This document shows, piece after piece, positions 34,434 to 45,764 of a DNA stretch of 64,000 nucleotides. The notes beneath the pieces were generated by a model. It saw nothing but the letters and a program-made list of their open reading frames with translations, was not told the origin of the DNA and did no database searches. The position numbers and the translations under genes were made by a program. Source of the DNA: Corythucha ciliata (taxonomy: Eukaryota > Arthropoda > Insecta > Hemiptera > Tingidae); assembly GCA_038030265.1 (NCBI GenBank), contig CM075939.1:18271253-18335252 (forward strand), written 5' to 3'. Position 1 is the first letter of the stretch, and the number at the start of each line of letters is the position of its first letter.

Positions 34434-34692
34434 TTTATTCTCTCAATTATCAATGGCCAGGGAATCGACAACCGAATGAAAATAAATCTCTGGAGAGGCA
34501 ACTAACACTCTCTCGAGAGTTCTGCTTATCGTTGAAATTACGCTCACCGGCCGTGAGTGTCTCTCGAGGACAAGTGCATTAATTCGTTCATTGCCAAACG
34601 ACCCACAAGAATTGAAATAATATGTAAATTAATACTTGGAGAAGGGAAAATGTCTCCCCACCATCTCCAGTTACTCGCGATCGTTTGATTAA
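34434..34692 (-). promoter_or_regulatory. 5' flank of the P450 gene
   Basis: The start ATG is preceded by GAATAAA on the minus strand, an acceptable animal start context. No clear TATA box is visible within 250 bp. A CTCTCGAGAG palindrome with further GAGAG/CTCTC repeats lies at about 34505-34570. Confidence 0.3.
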
Positions 34693-34932
34693 GGGGGGTA
34701 TACAAGAAATACCCCTCGCCCGAGCGCGAGGGGCGCGATTTATAAAATTACTAGTAATGTTATGAATTTAATTTAAAATTCGAGGAAAGTCAAAATTGAA
34801 ATTCGGGCTCTGCTGGGCAAGTCTCAGGACTATAAGGTTTCATATAAGACCATAAAAAATGAAATATTCCAAATACTTTGCGCGTAAAACGGTGAGGGGA
34901 TAATGGGCGAGGGGTAGTACTTGTATGCCCCC
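34693..34932. repeat. TTAA-flanked MITE upstream of the P450
   Basis: Terminal inverted repeats GGGGGGTATACAAGAAATAC and GGGGGCATACAAGTACTACC (complement) both continue CCCTCGCC. They bound 240 bp and are flanked by TTAA on both sides (34689-34692 and 34933-34936). A TTAA duplication is the piggyBac-type target. There is no coding capacity. It ends about 260 bp upstream of the P450 start codon. Confidence 0.8.
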
Positions 34933-34936
34933 TTAA

Positions 34937-37900
34937 TAATTTATCACTGGACCTCTTTTTTCACCAAATCAAATCTTTCGTTAGGTATTATGTGATGAAC
35001 CGATAGTATTCTGAATATTTGAGTCCGAATAAACTGCCTTATTTTAATTTTAATACGGCGAGTGCTTCAAAACGTTTCAAGGGCAAAGATGAGAATTGTT
35101 TTTCTATCTCACGCTAGATCAAACTTCTACTTTTTCGTGTGTGTTTTGTTTGCGTTTTCTTAATTCATTTGCATTAAGGTACAGTTTATTCAAAGATTAC
35201 CACATAATGTTGAATAAAAGTAAAAATCAGACATATAACACTTTCTGGCGGAGTCGACAACCAACCTCCTACCATCGTAGTAAAGAAGGTCTTCGGTAGG
35301 CAACACTCCGTGTAATAACTTGGGCCCTTTTGGCATAAAGCTACAATAATTCACCCCCTCCCGCAACAATATTTTTTTCACTCGATCAAAAACAAATTTG
35401 AAGGGCGAATACAGGGGTTTTATAATTTCATTTTAACATGAACCAATTAATAAAAAAACGTTCTTAGTAGTGGCCGAATGCGTCGATTGCCCGAACAATT
35501 GACCCATTTTTAGCGTCAGGTAATGCAAGCAGAATGAAATACCAATAACCCATAGCAAAACGACTCTTGAGTTTTATACAACTTTGTAGGTCCCAAGCTA
35601 TTTCCTGGTGACCTTTGATAGGGATGAATGCTATATTATTGCTTGTAAGCAGTGATTTTATCATATTCTTAAACGTGGAAATTCTTTCAAATTATAATTA
35701 TAGCACTGTGAATTTATTATTATATTTTATGTATTTCAATCGTCAATCCTCTCAAAACGATCAAAAATATTATTTTATACATGCAACATCAACATGTAGA
35801 CCAACTGAGACACGGAGACGTGAAGTCCAAACATACGGGATTTTCAATGTTTCCATCTTGCTGCCTGCTTCCCCTATCTATAATAATGATACGTTCATGA
35901 TTCATTGTCACAATCACCCAAGGTCTATAAAAAAGAAGGTCCCAGGTGAGAAAACCGCGTCTGATAGCAAAAAAAGGTGTTTCGATCTAAATAAATGTCA
36001 TCTCCCAAAGCACCTGATGTTATGGAGCAATCCAGCTTCAAAGTGTCGTGAACATGGGATGACTTTTGAACTGAGTTTGACTTAGTTGCAGGATATCTGA
36101 GCACGTATGGAGCAAAATGGAATGGAATGTCTAAATGCAATATAAAAAATTCCGTTCTTTCCAATGTTACCGTCAGATTTGAGCTTGGAGCCTCCAATTA
36201 TTATGCAACGGCCACTTTTCCAAAAAAATGCAAGGCAAAATCAAAAAGTAGTTACTTAAATCCTAAATATCTCGGAAAATAAAGAGAATCGGTCAATAGA
36301 GCTTCCTTTAATTCATTTATTTATAATACATATCAACCGGATAGAATTAGGACAGTGTTGTGGAGTTCCTTTTCCTTCTACACCCCTCAGTAGAATAATT
36401 AATAAACGATATGCCTTTCCACTCCTTCAGTTTTAGACCATTTTTTAGTTGAAAGAACTTGAGAGATATATCGTTTATCAGAGAAATATGATTTATTTAA
36501 TTAAATTAATACCGGTGACAAAATCTTTCCTAGTCTACTAAGAATTTGCTTTCCCAAACCCCTCCCATTCCCTCTTTCTCTTTTACTAGTAATATGTCAG
36601 ATTTCCCTCTCCCATCAAACAAGGGACACCAAAACATTTGATGTATCTTTGTTCCGAGTTCTTGTACACCAACACATCCACTCAAACCTGAATTCTACCC
36701 AAGTCGGACTTCTACTAGCCGAGATTCTACTAAAGCCATAACCGCGCATAATAGCGCGTGAACTGCGAAGCGCGCTATAGTTTAGAGTATAATAAACAAA
36801 CACGACAAGTCGAATTAATGCGGTCAATCTTTAAATTTTTTGTATTAGGACACGTTCGTTTACGTGGTGTGTTAACGAAACCAATTGTACATTTTTATTA
36901 ACAGTAAACGTAATAAAAAACCGAACTTGATTATACGTTCAATGCTATTTTGTAGCTTACAACGAGCTTAATGCATTGATCTAAACTGCATTGTGTTATA
37001 CTAAGACATTAGGTAATTATTTTCCCTGAGCTTCATTCCGATATTCAAAAAATGGCATTCAATTATGATAATGCTATAAATCAAGTCGTTAGCTACGCGA
37101 GTAACTATACCCAACAATCCCTACACTCCATACATTAATTATACAACGCTAATTAGACGCGAATCTCCCAAAGGAAAGCCTATGTCCTATCTACGTATAT
37201 ATCGTTGCAGAGCTTTATCAATTATCACGTTTGTCAGAACAATAACTTGCGATTTAAAATTCAGCTAAGTTACAGTATGATGTATAGCCTATTGGCAAAG
37301 GCTGTTGCAAACGGAAACTTGTTATGCAAATTCCATGAAAGGCTTAACGATGTGAACTGTTGGTTTCGTGGATAAGTGTGAAACCAGCAGATATTTCAAT
37401 ACCATACATTTCAACTGAAAAATACTTGTAGTGAATTTCTCATTTCATTGTTATACGTTTATTTCGAACTCTTGAATCTAAAAACTTCGAAGGTCTGTGA
37501 TTATAAACAACCCGAAGGCCTTTGATCGAGATGAAAACCCCGGCTAATCTCATCAGAACTTATACGTATGTGTACATACAACGTGAAACAGGGATCCGGG
37601 AGAGTGTATAGAAAAAGTTACAGCACGAAAGGCGTTTTGTTTGCTTGACGAGAGAAATTGAAAACTGTTTGAGAGTGTTTTGTTTTGTTTTTTATCTTTT
37701 GCCAGTCTTTTTAGGGAGTGCAAAGAAAAATGAGTTACTGTACTATAGTAAAACGTTTTTGGGTTAATCCAATCTAAAAATTGGTCAAAAATGAACATCT
37801 ACGTAGTAAACTTAACTAATTGGTATTTGGTTGTTGACTTTTTGGTATTTCAACCAACATTTTGGTATTATTAAACGATCCAAGAGGCTAAATCAGTCTC

Positions 37901-39449
37901 ATGATGTTTCGTTGAAAGCACCGTGACAATATTGTCAGTTTTACCTCAATTATAGGTGCAAACGCCTTTTTTTACCACTAACTAACTGAATAATAAAGTA
38001 AAGCTGACAAAACTACTTTGTCCGGTCTACCCCTTGAGAGATAAGTGAGAATAACGTTTCACTAAGTTACATTCTACGTTTTCATTTTTGTTAAATAACT
38101 GTTGGTTTGGTAGCACGATAAGCTGGGGGACAAATATTTCAGCGCGGCCCACCGTACTCCAGTTCATTCTACCTAACCCAGTTTGAAATTCAAGTAAATC
38201 CTAACCAAACTTGAGTCAAGTCAGCTTCATCAATCCCCTCCACGTGGACAGTTGAGAGCTGAAACGAAGAAAAACGGTCTTTTCTGTAGTATTCGCCATA
38301 TTTCGGCACGTGAAAGACCGTTTTTCTCTCAACAAGTGACAGCGTGATGCCTTGTGTTGTGCGACACCAACTTCCTGTGCAATGGCGGACTCCGACGTGA
38401 AAGACTAAAAAGCTCGGTACCTCAAAGAATAACATCGCTGTTTTCCAAGGTAAGCAGGTTATATTTCAATAATACGTACAACAGGGGGTAAAAAATCTTT
38501 GAGGAAAATTATCTAATTCAAGGAAAAAACAAATAAACTTTCTGAAGAGGGGCATCACCTTAAAAAAGAAATAAAATCAGTAAGTAATAAAAGAATCCCC
38601 AACGAATAATTATGTCTTCGTTTAATGCTCTTGTTCTCATGTTCCAGATTGATTCAACAACCTTCTCGAGGATGCGAGGGCTATGTTATGTCAGTATCAA
38701 GGAAAAAAGCAGCTGCGACCTTCTGATGGTATAGCCACATGAGACATTCGATTAATACTTCAAGCAGCGAGGTGATTTGACCGAAATGGACTGGAAATTA
38801 ACAATGCTACTTGCTTGATAAAGTCATGGAATCAGCAAAAAATGTTTTGACTTGGGTACCAGGACCATACAGCCAAATAGTATGGTAAAAACAACTAGAT
38901 CCTAACTATATGAAGTAAAAATAGCAAAGTTCAAGCTAATTCAACGGATGACTAAATGCTCCTTTTACTTTTCAAGGGGTAATGTTAACCATACTTTTAC
39001 TGTACATTCTGGTTGAAATAAAAAAAAAGGTTCATTGTTACGAAACGGTATTGTTGTTTTAACCTAAAATCTGATCTAGAACAACCCTGCTTAAAACTTA
39101 TTGGAATCAGACCTCATGGTTACTTTTACCATTCTATGAAGTTGAGTGTACTAGTAGGTTGGTGAACCGCTTACTTTTGGGTTCTGTAAATCTAACTATA
39201 TTGGATGTTAGTTTTACTGCACACAGATGGAGTAAGTCCTACTTCCTGACATAGTTGATTTAAACAAAACCCATTTACTATACTTGGTGTGGTAACATTT
39301 ACTAGGCGATTGAGTAGTCACTTTTTTCACCATATTTTTGGGTTAGAAACACCGAATTTTGGTAATATTTACCCGAACATTTTTCTCCGTGCTGCTCTAA
39401 TTACTCGACCACCCCCTCCCCGATAATCCAGCTAAATATAAGGATAGAT
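34937..39449. other. Intergenic, no gene seen
   Basis: No gene recognised. Small palindromes occur at about 36749-36776 (TAGCGCGTGAACTGCGAAGC) and 38264-38321 (GAAGAAAAACGGTCTTT and its complement). TTGGTATTT-like words recur in 37820-37875, and GGTAA/TTACC-rich stretches in 38860-39390 suggest a diverged element with a possible end at CACGGAGAAAAATGTTCGGG (minus strand). Not resolved. Confidence 0.35.
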
Positions 39450-39795
39450 ATCTTTAAACACTAAAAACAAAAAAAATAATAAATAAAAAATAATAATAAT
39501 TATCCAATTTATTTAGTAAAATTAGTAAGTATATAAGACATTCTCCACTCATGGTGTGGGTTGGAGAAACAAGGTTTCCTTGATGCCTGCCTGTCAGCAG
39601 ATTGTTAGGAATTTTTTGTGATTTAATTTGTGACAAAGAGATTTGTTTCGGCCTGAGGATGCCTTGAAATTGGGGTGCATTACCCTGAAACTAGTCGACG
39701 TAGTATAAAATAAAGAATGTTTTACTCAATAAATTGGTTAATTATTTAAATGTATTTAACATTCACGAAATAATAAAAATGTTACTAAAAAAATG
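39450..39795 (+). mobile_element. Penelope-type 3' terminus, solo
   Basis: Shares with the 2566-6640 relics the GATGCCTTGAAA...ACCCTGAAACTAGTCG block and the following TAAAATAAA.GAATGTT and TTTAACATTCACGAAATAAT segments. Only the terminal 250-350 bp are recognisable and there is no coding region. It is likely a 5'-truncated insertion. Confidence 0.6.
39659..39700 (+). ncRNA. Hammerhead-ribozyme-like motif C
   Basis: Order: GAUGCC, UUGAAAU, helix II GGGGU-GCAUU-ACCCU, GAAA, CUAG, UC, GACGU. Helix II is kept as five pairs including one G-U. Position 9 of the core is U and helix I is weak (GCC against GAC). It appears more decayed than motif A. Confidence 0.4.
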
Positions 39796-40706
39796 TTTTG
39801 TTCCCACAGCAGCCTGTCGGGAAAAGTGCATTTCATGTATCAGGACATCCACTTATTTATGTCATAATATAAGTTTGACTGAGATCAACATTTTTTTTTA
39901 TAAATGAAATTCAGGCCGTGATAGAAATTTTCAAAATACATAATATAAAAACAATAAAAACTCAAAACATATCCCTCATACCGCACTATTGTCGGAAACA
40001 AAATAACGGAACGTTTGGGACGAACGAAGGCTTGAGAAGTGCTCCTGTCTTGGAAAGTGAATATTAAGTGCCTAAGTACCGTCTAGCCCCCTGCACCAAG
40101 TACATGTAAGGGCCCCTGACTTCTTTTTACTACCATGTTCCCTTCGGGAACGGAAGTATGGTGTTCGTGAAAAAAATCGAGTCCAAGCTGACATCACATT
40201 CATAATGTATAACCTCAGAAAAGTTGAAAAAGTGGTTTTTGGCATGCCGTCGGTCTGTCGTTTTTTTCCCGATAAATTGCATGAAAATGAAAACCTGGCT
40301 ATTTCTTGGTATGAGAAGCACAAATCTGGCCTTTGTTTTGAGAAAAAATGGACATGTTCTCCCTGTACCGAAATGTCGTTTTTGGATATAATTTCAGAAC
40401 AAGTGAGTCCAGAATTCTTTGATATTCTTTCGGATTCCTCGTGAAATTTCTTTGCGAATTAACCACAAAATTGCCGAAAAAATTCAACTCTTTTTGTGTC
40501 CAAAATCGTCATTGTTAGCGCAAAAGGACCAGTAGCAAAAAATGATGGTCGAAATTGCAAAAGAGGGCCTCTAGAGCCCCTTTGTATCTTAATTGCAAAT
40601 ATTTCTACCCGAAAAAAACTGAGAATAAGCGAAAATTGTGGGAGGAGTGGGATTTGGCATGACTACGTCAAAAATTATTTGCCGCAGAATTACATAGAAA
40701 TCTATG
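39796..40706. other. Intergenic, no gene seen
   Basis: No gene recognised. The 79-83 codon frames on both strands near 40072-40444 overlap one another and match nothing known to me. Confidence 0.35.
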
Positions 40707-42290
40707 CAGGGTGTTTGGTAAGTCGACGGCAATAATGCAGAGGGGTTTTCGAGGTCCAAAATGGACCAGAAAAGTCCATATAAACATAGGTCCGATTTCC
40801 AACCGTTTTCGAGATAATCGACATTTTAGTATTTTTAGCCATAACGTTAATTTTATTGGATTCAGCGCTTATAAGTCGAGAACAGTTACACGTACATTAA
40901 ATCTGAGGGCTCTACCAAAAAGAGCAGAAATTTTTCAGTGGGAATTGGTCCAGTTATCCCCGAAAGTAGTCGCAGTTTTCCAGTAACCATTCAGATTGTG
41001 GAGATTTGTACTGATTTTAGGCTGTTTAGTCATAACTTGAATGCATGATAGCGAATCTTGAAATGCTATCCAGGTTTGGCAAATTTCACAAAAACTTGCC
41101 TGATTAGTGAGGATGAAAATATGTATCAAACCCAGATCATCGCACCCCTTCGTAAAAATTTGGAAAAATGAACACATTTCGAATTAAAAGTGCTTTTTTG
41201 GGTGTTCTTTGCAATAGGCCTTTGTGAATAAATGAAAGTGAAAAATGGAATCAAGCACACTATTATTTCTCCTAAAATGATAATAAAGCTTCTCGTAGGT
41301 CTAATCGTGGTCAGCGATGCAAAATAAAAGCATTTCGTAACGTCTATTACACCAATTCATAACAATTAGTGAATAAAATAAATAAATTTCCTAAAACTAA
41401 TTTTTTTACAATACATTTTCAAAATGTCCTCCTCTGTTCCGAAGGCAGGCTCTTGCCCTTTTTCTCGTGGCACCCACTGTCACGCGAGGAGAAATGTCGG
41501 CTCGAAGGGCCTCAAAAGTTCCTGTAATCTTTCTTCGAAGCTCCTCCTGATGCAGTAAACACGGTCTTTTACCAAACCCCAGACGTGGAAATCCATGGGC
41601 GCCATGTCCGGCGATCGAAGTGGTAGTAGAATTGAACCCCCTCGTCATATCGACATACCATAACTTCTATCCAAATACTGGCGAAATTCGATCAATTAGG
41701 CGGGAGGGGGCACGATCATGTTAAGAATAAGGCTTCGACGAACATCTTCCCCCAGATTATGCATTGAATGAGGCAAATTGTTCTGAATAAAGTTCAAATA
41801 CACTACGGGAAATTTTTATTTTGCATCGCTGACCTTGATTAAGGTCTAAAAGAAGTTTTATTTTCATTTTAAGTAAGAAGTAGTTTGTTTAACTCAATTT
41901 TTTCCCCTTCATTTCCTCGCAAAGGCCTATTGCAAAGAACACCCAAACAAGCACTTTTCGCTGGAAATGTGTTCATTTCTTCAAATTTTTATAAAGAGGT
42001 GCGATAATTTGAGTTTGGTACTTTGATCCTCACAGGCAAGTTTTTGTGAAATTTGCCAAACCTGACTGGCATTTCAAGATTCGCTATCATGCAATCAAGT
42101 TACGGCTAAACTGCCTAAAATCTGTACAAATGTCCACAATATGACTGGTCACTGGAAAAGTGTAACTACTTGCGGGGATATCTGGACCAATTCACATTGA
42201 AAAATGTCTGCACTTTTCGTAGTGTCCTCAGATTTAATGTACGTGTAACTGTTCTCGACTTATAAGCGCTGAATCCAATAAAATTAACGT
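40707..42290 (-). mobile_element. Mariner-like element with ~480-bp inverted arms and broken transposase
   Basis: Starts CAGGGTGTTTGGTAAGTCGA at 40707, the same kind of terminus as the element in the P450 intron. A left arm at 40845-41329 is inverted at 41812-42290; shared blocks include AATTTTATTGGATTCAGCGC and GGTCAGCGATGCAAAATAAA. The centre (41330-41811) carries the transposase remnant. The outer right end, which should read as the complement of the left terminus, is not found, so the right side appears truncated after 42290. Confidence 0.75.
41406..41660 (-). pseudogene. Mariner/IS630-type transposase C-terminal remnant
   Basis: On the minus strand one frame reads RSPDMAPMDFHVWGLVKDRVY, matching the SPDLxPxDFFLWGxLKxxVY block that holds the last catalytic acidic residue of IS630-Tc1-mariner transposases common in insects. 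A frameshift follows. The second frame continues ELRRKITGTFEALRADISP and CLRNRGGHFENVL, matching the family's C-terminal RIxxCLxxxGxHFExxL pattern. No N-terminal helix-turn-helix region is readable. It is non-functional. Confidence 0.75.
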
Positions 42291-42839
42291 TATGTTCTCC
42301 CCGTTGCGGAATAATATTTTCGGTATTAACTTCGAAACAATTGGTGGTTAAGATTTCTCGTTCAATTTCCATGCTAATTGACTACAACGTTGCCAAAAAC
42401 AAACCCCTTTCACTTGCATGTTCCCTACGGGCATTTTTTTGCCATCTTGTATGTGTAGGTCAGAAGTGTTCGAGAAAAAAAATGCTAACTCTGAAGAGCT
42501 CGTACAATTTTTTGGCAGCCCAAAAACCGAAATGTTTAGCACTTCTTTTAGTTTCTTCTAAATATCCCGAAAATGAGTTACTTTAGAGGAAAATCTTCAC
42601 TCACAAAACTTGTTGAGCGATGAATTTCCAACAAATTTTATATGAATATGGAACGGGCTACAGCCTTTCGAAATTGTTGTTCTAAAATGGTCGAAGGTCC
42701 TAAAATCGCCCTTTTTCGACCCATATATACTCATTGTGCTTTACTCTGGACTGTTTTATAACATTTTTTTGTGATTTTTTGTATGAAAGAACGAAGACGA
42801 ATGATTGAAGGAGGATGGAAAATTGAGTGACGATTGACG
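42291..42839. other. Intergenic, no gene seen
   Basis: Flank between the mariner-like relic and the hAT-type MITE. No recognisable gene; an 81-codon plus frame at 42341 has no family features. Confidence 0.35.
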
Positions 42840-42847
42840 GTTATAGT

Positions 42848-43097
42848 CATGGAGGTAGGAACAAGTGGTGATAGAGAAAGGCTATTTTAATGTAGAAACA
42901 TGTGAAGCCGGTTTTTCCACCATTAAACACCCACTGTTAACATCCACCTAGAGATGACGGGAGGGGAGTCCGTCACTTTTTCACTGATCAGATCAAGTAT
43001 CAAATTGGTTGTGGCCTGATAACGGATGGTGTGTAGTAATGGCGACCGGCTTCACGAAAAATGCGTTTCACTCCCTCCGTTTATTCTTACCTCCATG
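42848..43097. repeat. hAT-type MITE with 8-bp target duplication
   Basis: A 250-bp element with termini CATGGAGGTAGGAA and CATGGAGGTAAGAA (complement). The eight bases GTTATAGT precede it (42840-42847) and follow it (43098-43105) exactly. An 8-bp duplication is diagnostic of hAT-superfamily insertion. There is no coding capacity. The termini do not begin with the common CAG of many hAT elements. Confidence 0.85.
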
Positions 43098-43251
43098 GTT
43101 ATAGTCGTTGATGGATAAGGGTTGGTAATTGAAGATTAGTCGATGTGGGCTGAGGGTTGATTATTGATTATGTGCGACGAAGAATTGTTTTGGATTTAGG
43201 GTTATGGAAATTTTGGTGTTTGAGGAATGAAGGCTGCGTGATTGATGATTC

Positions 43252-43413
43252 AATTGGAAAAAGGCTAAATTAGGAGCTGATTGACGAAGAAGATTCTGTA
43301 TTTATTTGTAGCAGAGAGAGAAAACAAAAGATAAAAGAGGAACAAGGGAAGTAAACAAACATGTGTAAAAAGGAGGGGACGCGAAATATTTTTTTTTTTT
43401 AATATTTAAAACA
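43252..43413 (-). repeat. 3' LTR of the copia element
   Basis: 162 bp, sharing CTGATTGACGAAGA, GAGAAAACAAAAGATAAAAG and TGTGTAAAAAGGAGGGGACG (plus-strand words) with the 5' LTR. It is shorter mainly because the T-rich stretch near 43390 is contracted. Confidence 0.9.
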
Positions 43414-43449
43414 TCCCCTCTATTTAAAATACAAAGACTTATTATTGAG

Positions 43450-43829
43450 AAATAATAAGTCAAAATCAGTCCTTGAGAGCGAGCGCAGAAATCCAACTTC
43501 TCTTTTTCTGGGGCTTTCGTGAGAGAATCGGCGATCGTTCTCTCTGAAGGCAAAAACTCGAGGACAATTTCACCATTTCTGATTTTTTCTTCGATGAAAT
43601 TAAGGCGAACATCCATATGTTTTGTTCTCGAATGATAGCCTCCATTTTTGGCGAGGTTCAAAGCACCTTGGTTATCCACATAAAGTGTCGTAGGACTGCA
43701 GCAATATCTCAGTTCTCTTCTGAGACCACGGAGCCATAAAGCCTCTTGGATCGCTGCCGAAGTTGCCATAAATTCTGCTTCTGTCGCGCTCAGAGCCACT
43801 GATGGTTGTCGTTTTGAATTCAGAGCCAG
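43450..43829 (-). pseudogene. copia RNase H
   Basis: Begins SKRQPSVALSATEAEFMA and continues EALWLRGLRREL, LYVDNQGALNLAKN, RTKHMDVRLNFIEEK and ADSLTKAPEKEK, the complete order of copia RNase H motifs. The whole reverse transcriptase that should precede it is deleted, with the junction near 43828. Confidence 0.9.
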
Positions 43830-44930
43830 AGCGGCTGAGAGCTTCGTCTACAGTTGTCGGATCGTCGAGTTCTGCTGTTCCAACAGGATACGAAACAAAG
43901 TCATCCAGATTTTTCGGTCTTCTTCCAACTCTTTCCCCTCGTCGTAAGTGACTTTCATTTTCACACGGCGGCGAGGGTACATCTGATGTTGAAGTAGAAT
44001 GCCTGGTGACATTATCGACGATAGGTTCCTCATGTACAATATCGTCTCCGGCAGCTTGATTGATCACAGGTGTCGTCTCCTCCGGTGTCTCTTCCAGAAG
44101 TTTCGGATCAGTTGGAAAGAAAAACATTGATTTTTCTGAGTTTTGTTCTTTTCTCGTCATAAAAGAACTGCCCTTTTCCAATTCGTGAAAAACGACATCC
44201 CGCGAAGATGTAATGGTATTTTTTTGTGGTACGTAGCGTAGATTCTCCAAGCTTTTTGATCTCTTGAATAGCCGATCATGATGCCTTTTTCCGATTTCGA
44301 ATCAAGTTTCTGCCTCTTCTGTTTCGGGATATGCATGAACGCTTTGCACCCGAAAATTCGTAAATGTCGTAAATTTGGTTTCTTCCCTGACCAAATCTCA
44401 ATAGGTGTTTGTCCATTTACGCTTCTCGTCGGTTGGCGATTCAATAAGTAGGCAGCCGTTGACGCAGCTTCCACCCAAAACTTGTTCGGCAATTCTGACT
44501 CCACTAGCATGCATCGAACTTTCTCAAAATTGTCCGGTTCAACCGTTCAGCTTTTCCGTTTCGCTCACTTGTGTACGGTGCTGTCTTTTGGTGGTTGATT
44601 CCAGCGGACTGTAAGAATGTAGAAAATCTTCGAGTACAATATTCTCCTCCACCATCGGTTCTGATAGTCTTGATCTTTAAACCTATCTGATTTTCAACAT
44701 AATTTTTAAAAATCAGAAAATTTTCGAATACTTTGTCTTTGGAAACAATAAAATAAACGAAAGTCATGTGACTGTAGTCATCTAAAAACGTTAGCATGTA
44801 GCGTGATCCGGCCAGTGATGCTACTTCGATCGGTCCACAGACATCAGAGTGCACCAGCTCCAGCCGTCTGGTTTTCTCTTCACTGGTCGGCAACCGATTT
44901 TTTTGCAAGGACTTTTTCTGAAATCTCATT
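43830..44930 (-). pseudogene. copia integrase, broken
   Basis: LVHSDVCGPI, IRTDGGGEY and ERNGKAERLNRTI supply the three catalytic acidic residues of the DDE integrase core, followed by ELPNKFWVEAASTAAYLLNR and the IFGCKAF block. One frameshift lies at about 44504-44510 and another near 44200. The linker ends RRPKNLDDFVSYPVGTAE and DEALSR at about 43830, where reverse transcriptase should begin but does not. Confidence 0.88.
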
Positions 44931-45496
44931 TGTTTCGTGAGAAGCGCTTGAGATTTTTCTGAAGAATTCTGAGAAACGTCCTGTAACAATTTCGTTTTAA
45001 TTGAATCGGCCGTTACTGCGACTCCTGAGCTCTCAATTCCCATAATCATTGGCTTATATTCTTCCGGCAGGCCAGCTAGCAATATTGTGCCAATCCATTC
45101 ATCAGAGACAGTCAATCCAATTCTAGTCAGTTTGTGAGCCGTCATCACTATTTTGTTTACATACTCTTCAATGGACACACAATCATCAAATTTTGTCGTT
45201 ATGAGTGTTTTTAAAAGACTCACTCTTCTGGTCAGACCTGAATCGTCGAAGGCTTGACTTAAACAGTTCCACACTTTGGCGTTTTTAGCCCCCTGAACGT
45301 GAACATAATTGATTGGGTCTACTAATAAAACAATTTTAGACCGAGCCTTGGTGTCCTTTCTCTCATCCAGGTCTTCGCCACTCACGCATCCCCATAACTC
45401 CTCGTGCTCCAAATACGTCTTGACTGCGAATTTCCACGAGTCATAGTTTTCTCGTCATTTAAGCTTTTCTATCGGAGGAAGCGAGTACCCTGACAT
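44930..45496 (-). pseudogene. copia gag (UBN2-type), truncated
   Basis: The minus-strand start MSGYSLPPIEKL is interrupted by a TGA about 13 codons in, then YDSWKFAVKTYLEHEELW continues the gag_pre/UBN2 fold with VWNCLSQAF, LLKTLITTKF and LPEEYKPMIMG. The zinc-knuckle region, protease and start of integrase are absent. Around 44930 the frame passes directly from KSQALLTK into integrase-side sequence, an in-frame deletion fusion. Confidence 0.85.
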
Positions 45497-45576
45497 TCTG
45501 CACTGTTGGAACTGTTCGATAACTTGGAGACCTTTTTTTTTCAGGTTCTTCTAGCCTCTTGGATGTGTTCCAGCCG

Positions 45577-45590
45577 CTGGGCCCATAACC
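45577..45590 (-). promoter_or_regulatory. Primer binding site, initiator tRNA-Met half type
   Basis: The minus strand immediately after the 5' LTR reads GGTTATGGGCCCAGC. This is the copia-type site complementary to an internal fragment of initiator tRNA-Met, used in Drosophila copia and relatives. Confidence 0.8.
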
Positions 45591-45764
45591 AATTGGAAAA
45601 AGGCTAGATTAGGAGCTGATTGACGAAGACGATTCTGTAATTTGTAGCAGGGAGAGAAAACAAAAGATAAAAGAGGAACAAGGGAAACAAACAAACATGT
45701 GTAAAAAGGAGGGGACGCGAAAGATGTTTTTTTGTTTTGTTTTTTGTTTTTAATATTTACAACA
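45591..45764 (-). repeat. 5' LTR of the copia element
   Basis: 174 bp on the minus strand, starting TGTTGTAAATATT and ending at the primer binding site. Compared with the 3' LTR it has an expanded interrupted T tract near 45727-45750. Confidence 0.9.

Larger units (their letters stand above)
43252..45764 (-). mobile_element. Ty1/copia LTR retrotransposon, internally deleted
   Basis: LTRs at 45591-45764 (5') and 43252-43413 (3') begin TGTTGTAAATATT and TGTTTTAAATATT. The target duplication is GATTC (43247-43251 and 45765-45769). The primer site follows the 5' LTR and a purine tract, AGAGGGGATG, precedes the 3' LTR. The body retains gag, integrase and RNase H in copia order, but protease with the gag zinc knuckle and the entire reverse transcriptase are missing. 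The LTRs differ by several substitutions and small indels, so the insertion is not recent. It cannot be autonomous. Confidence 0.93.

Noticed and set aside
36397..36481. Possible MITE with ATAAACGATAT arms
   Set aside because: Only about 13 bp are inverted, with no further pairing, duplication or second copy; chance is likely in AT-rich DNA.
43302..45412. Intact copia polyprotein
   Set aside because: Open frames look long, but protease and reverse transcriptase are absent and gag and integrase contain stops or frameshifts.
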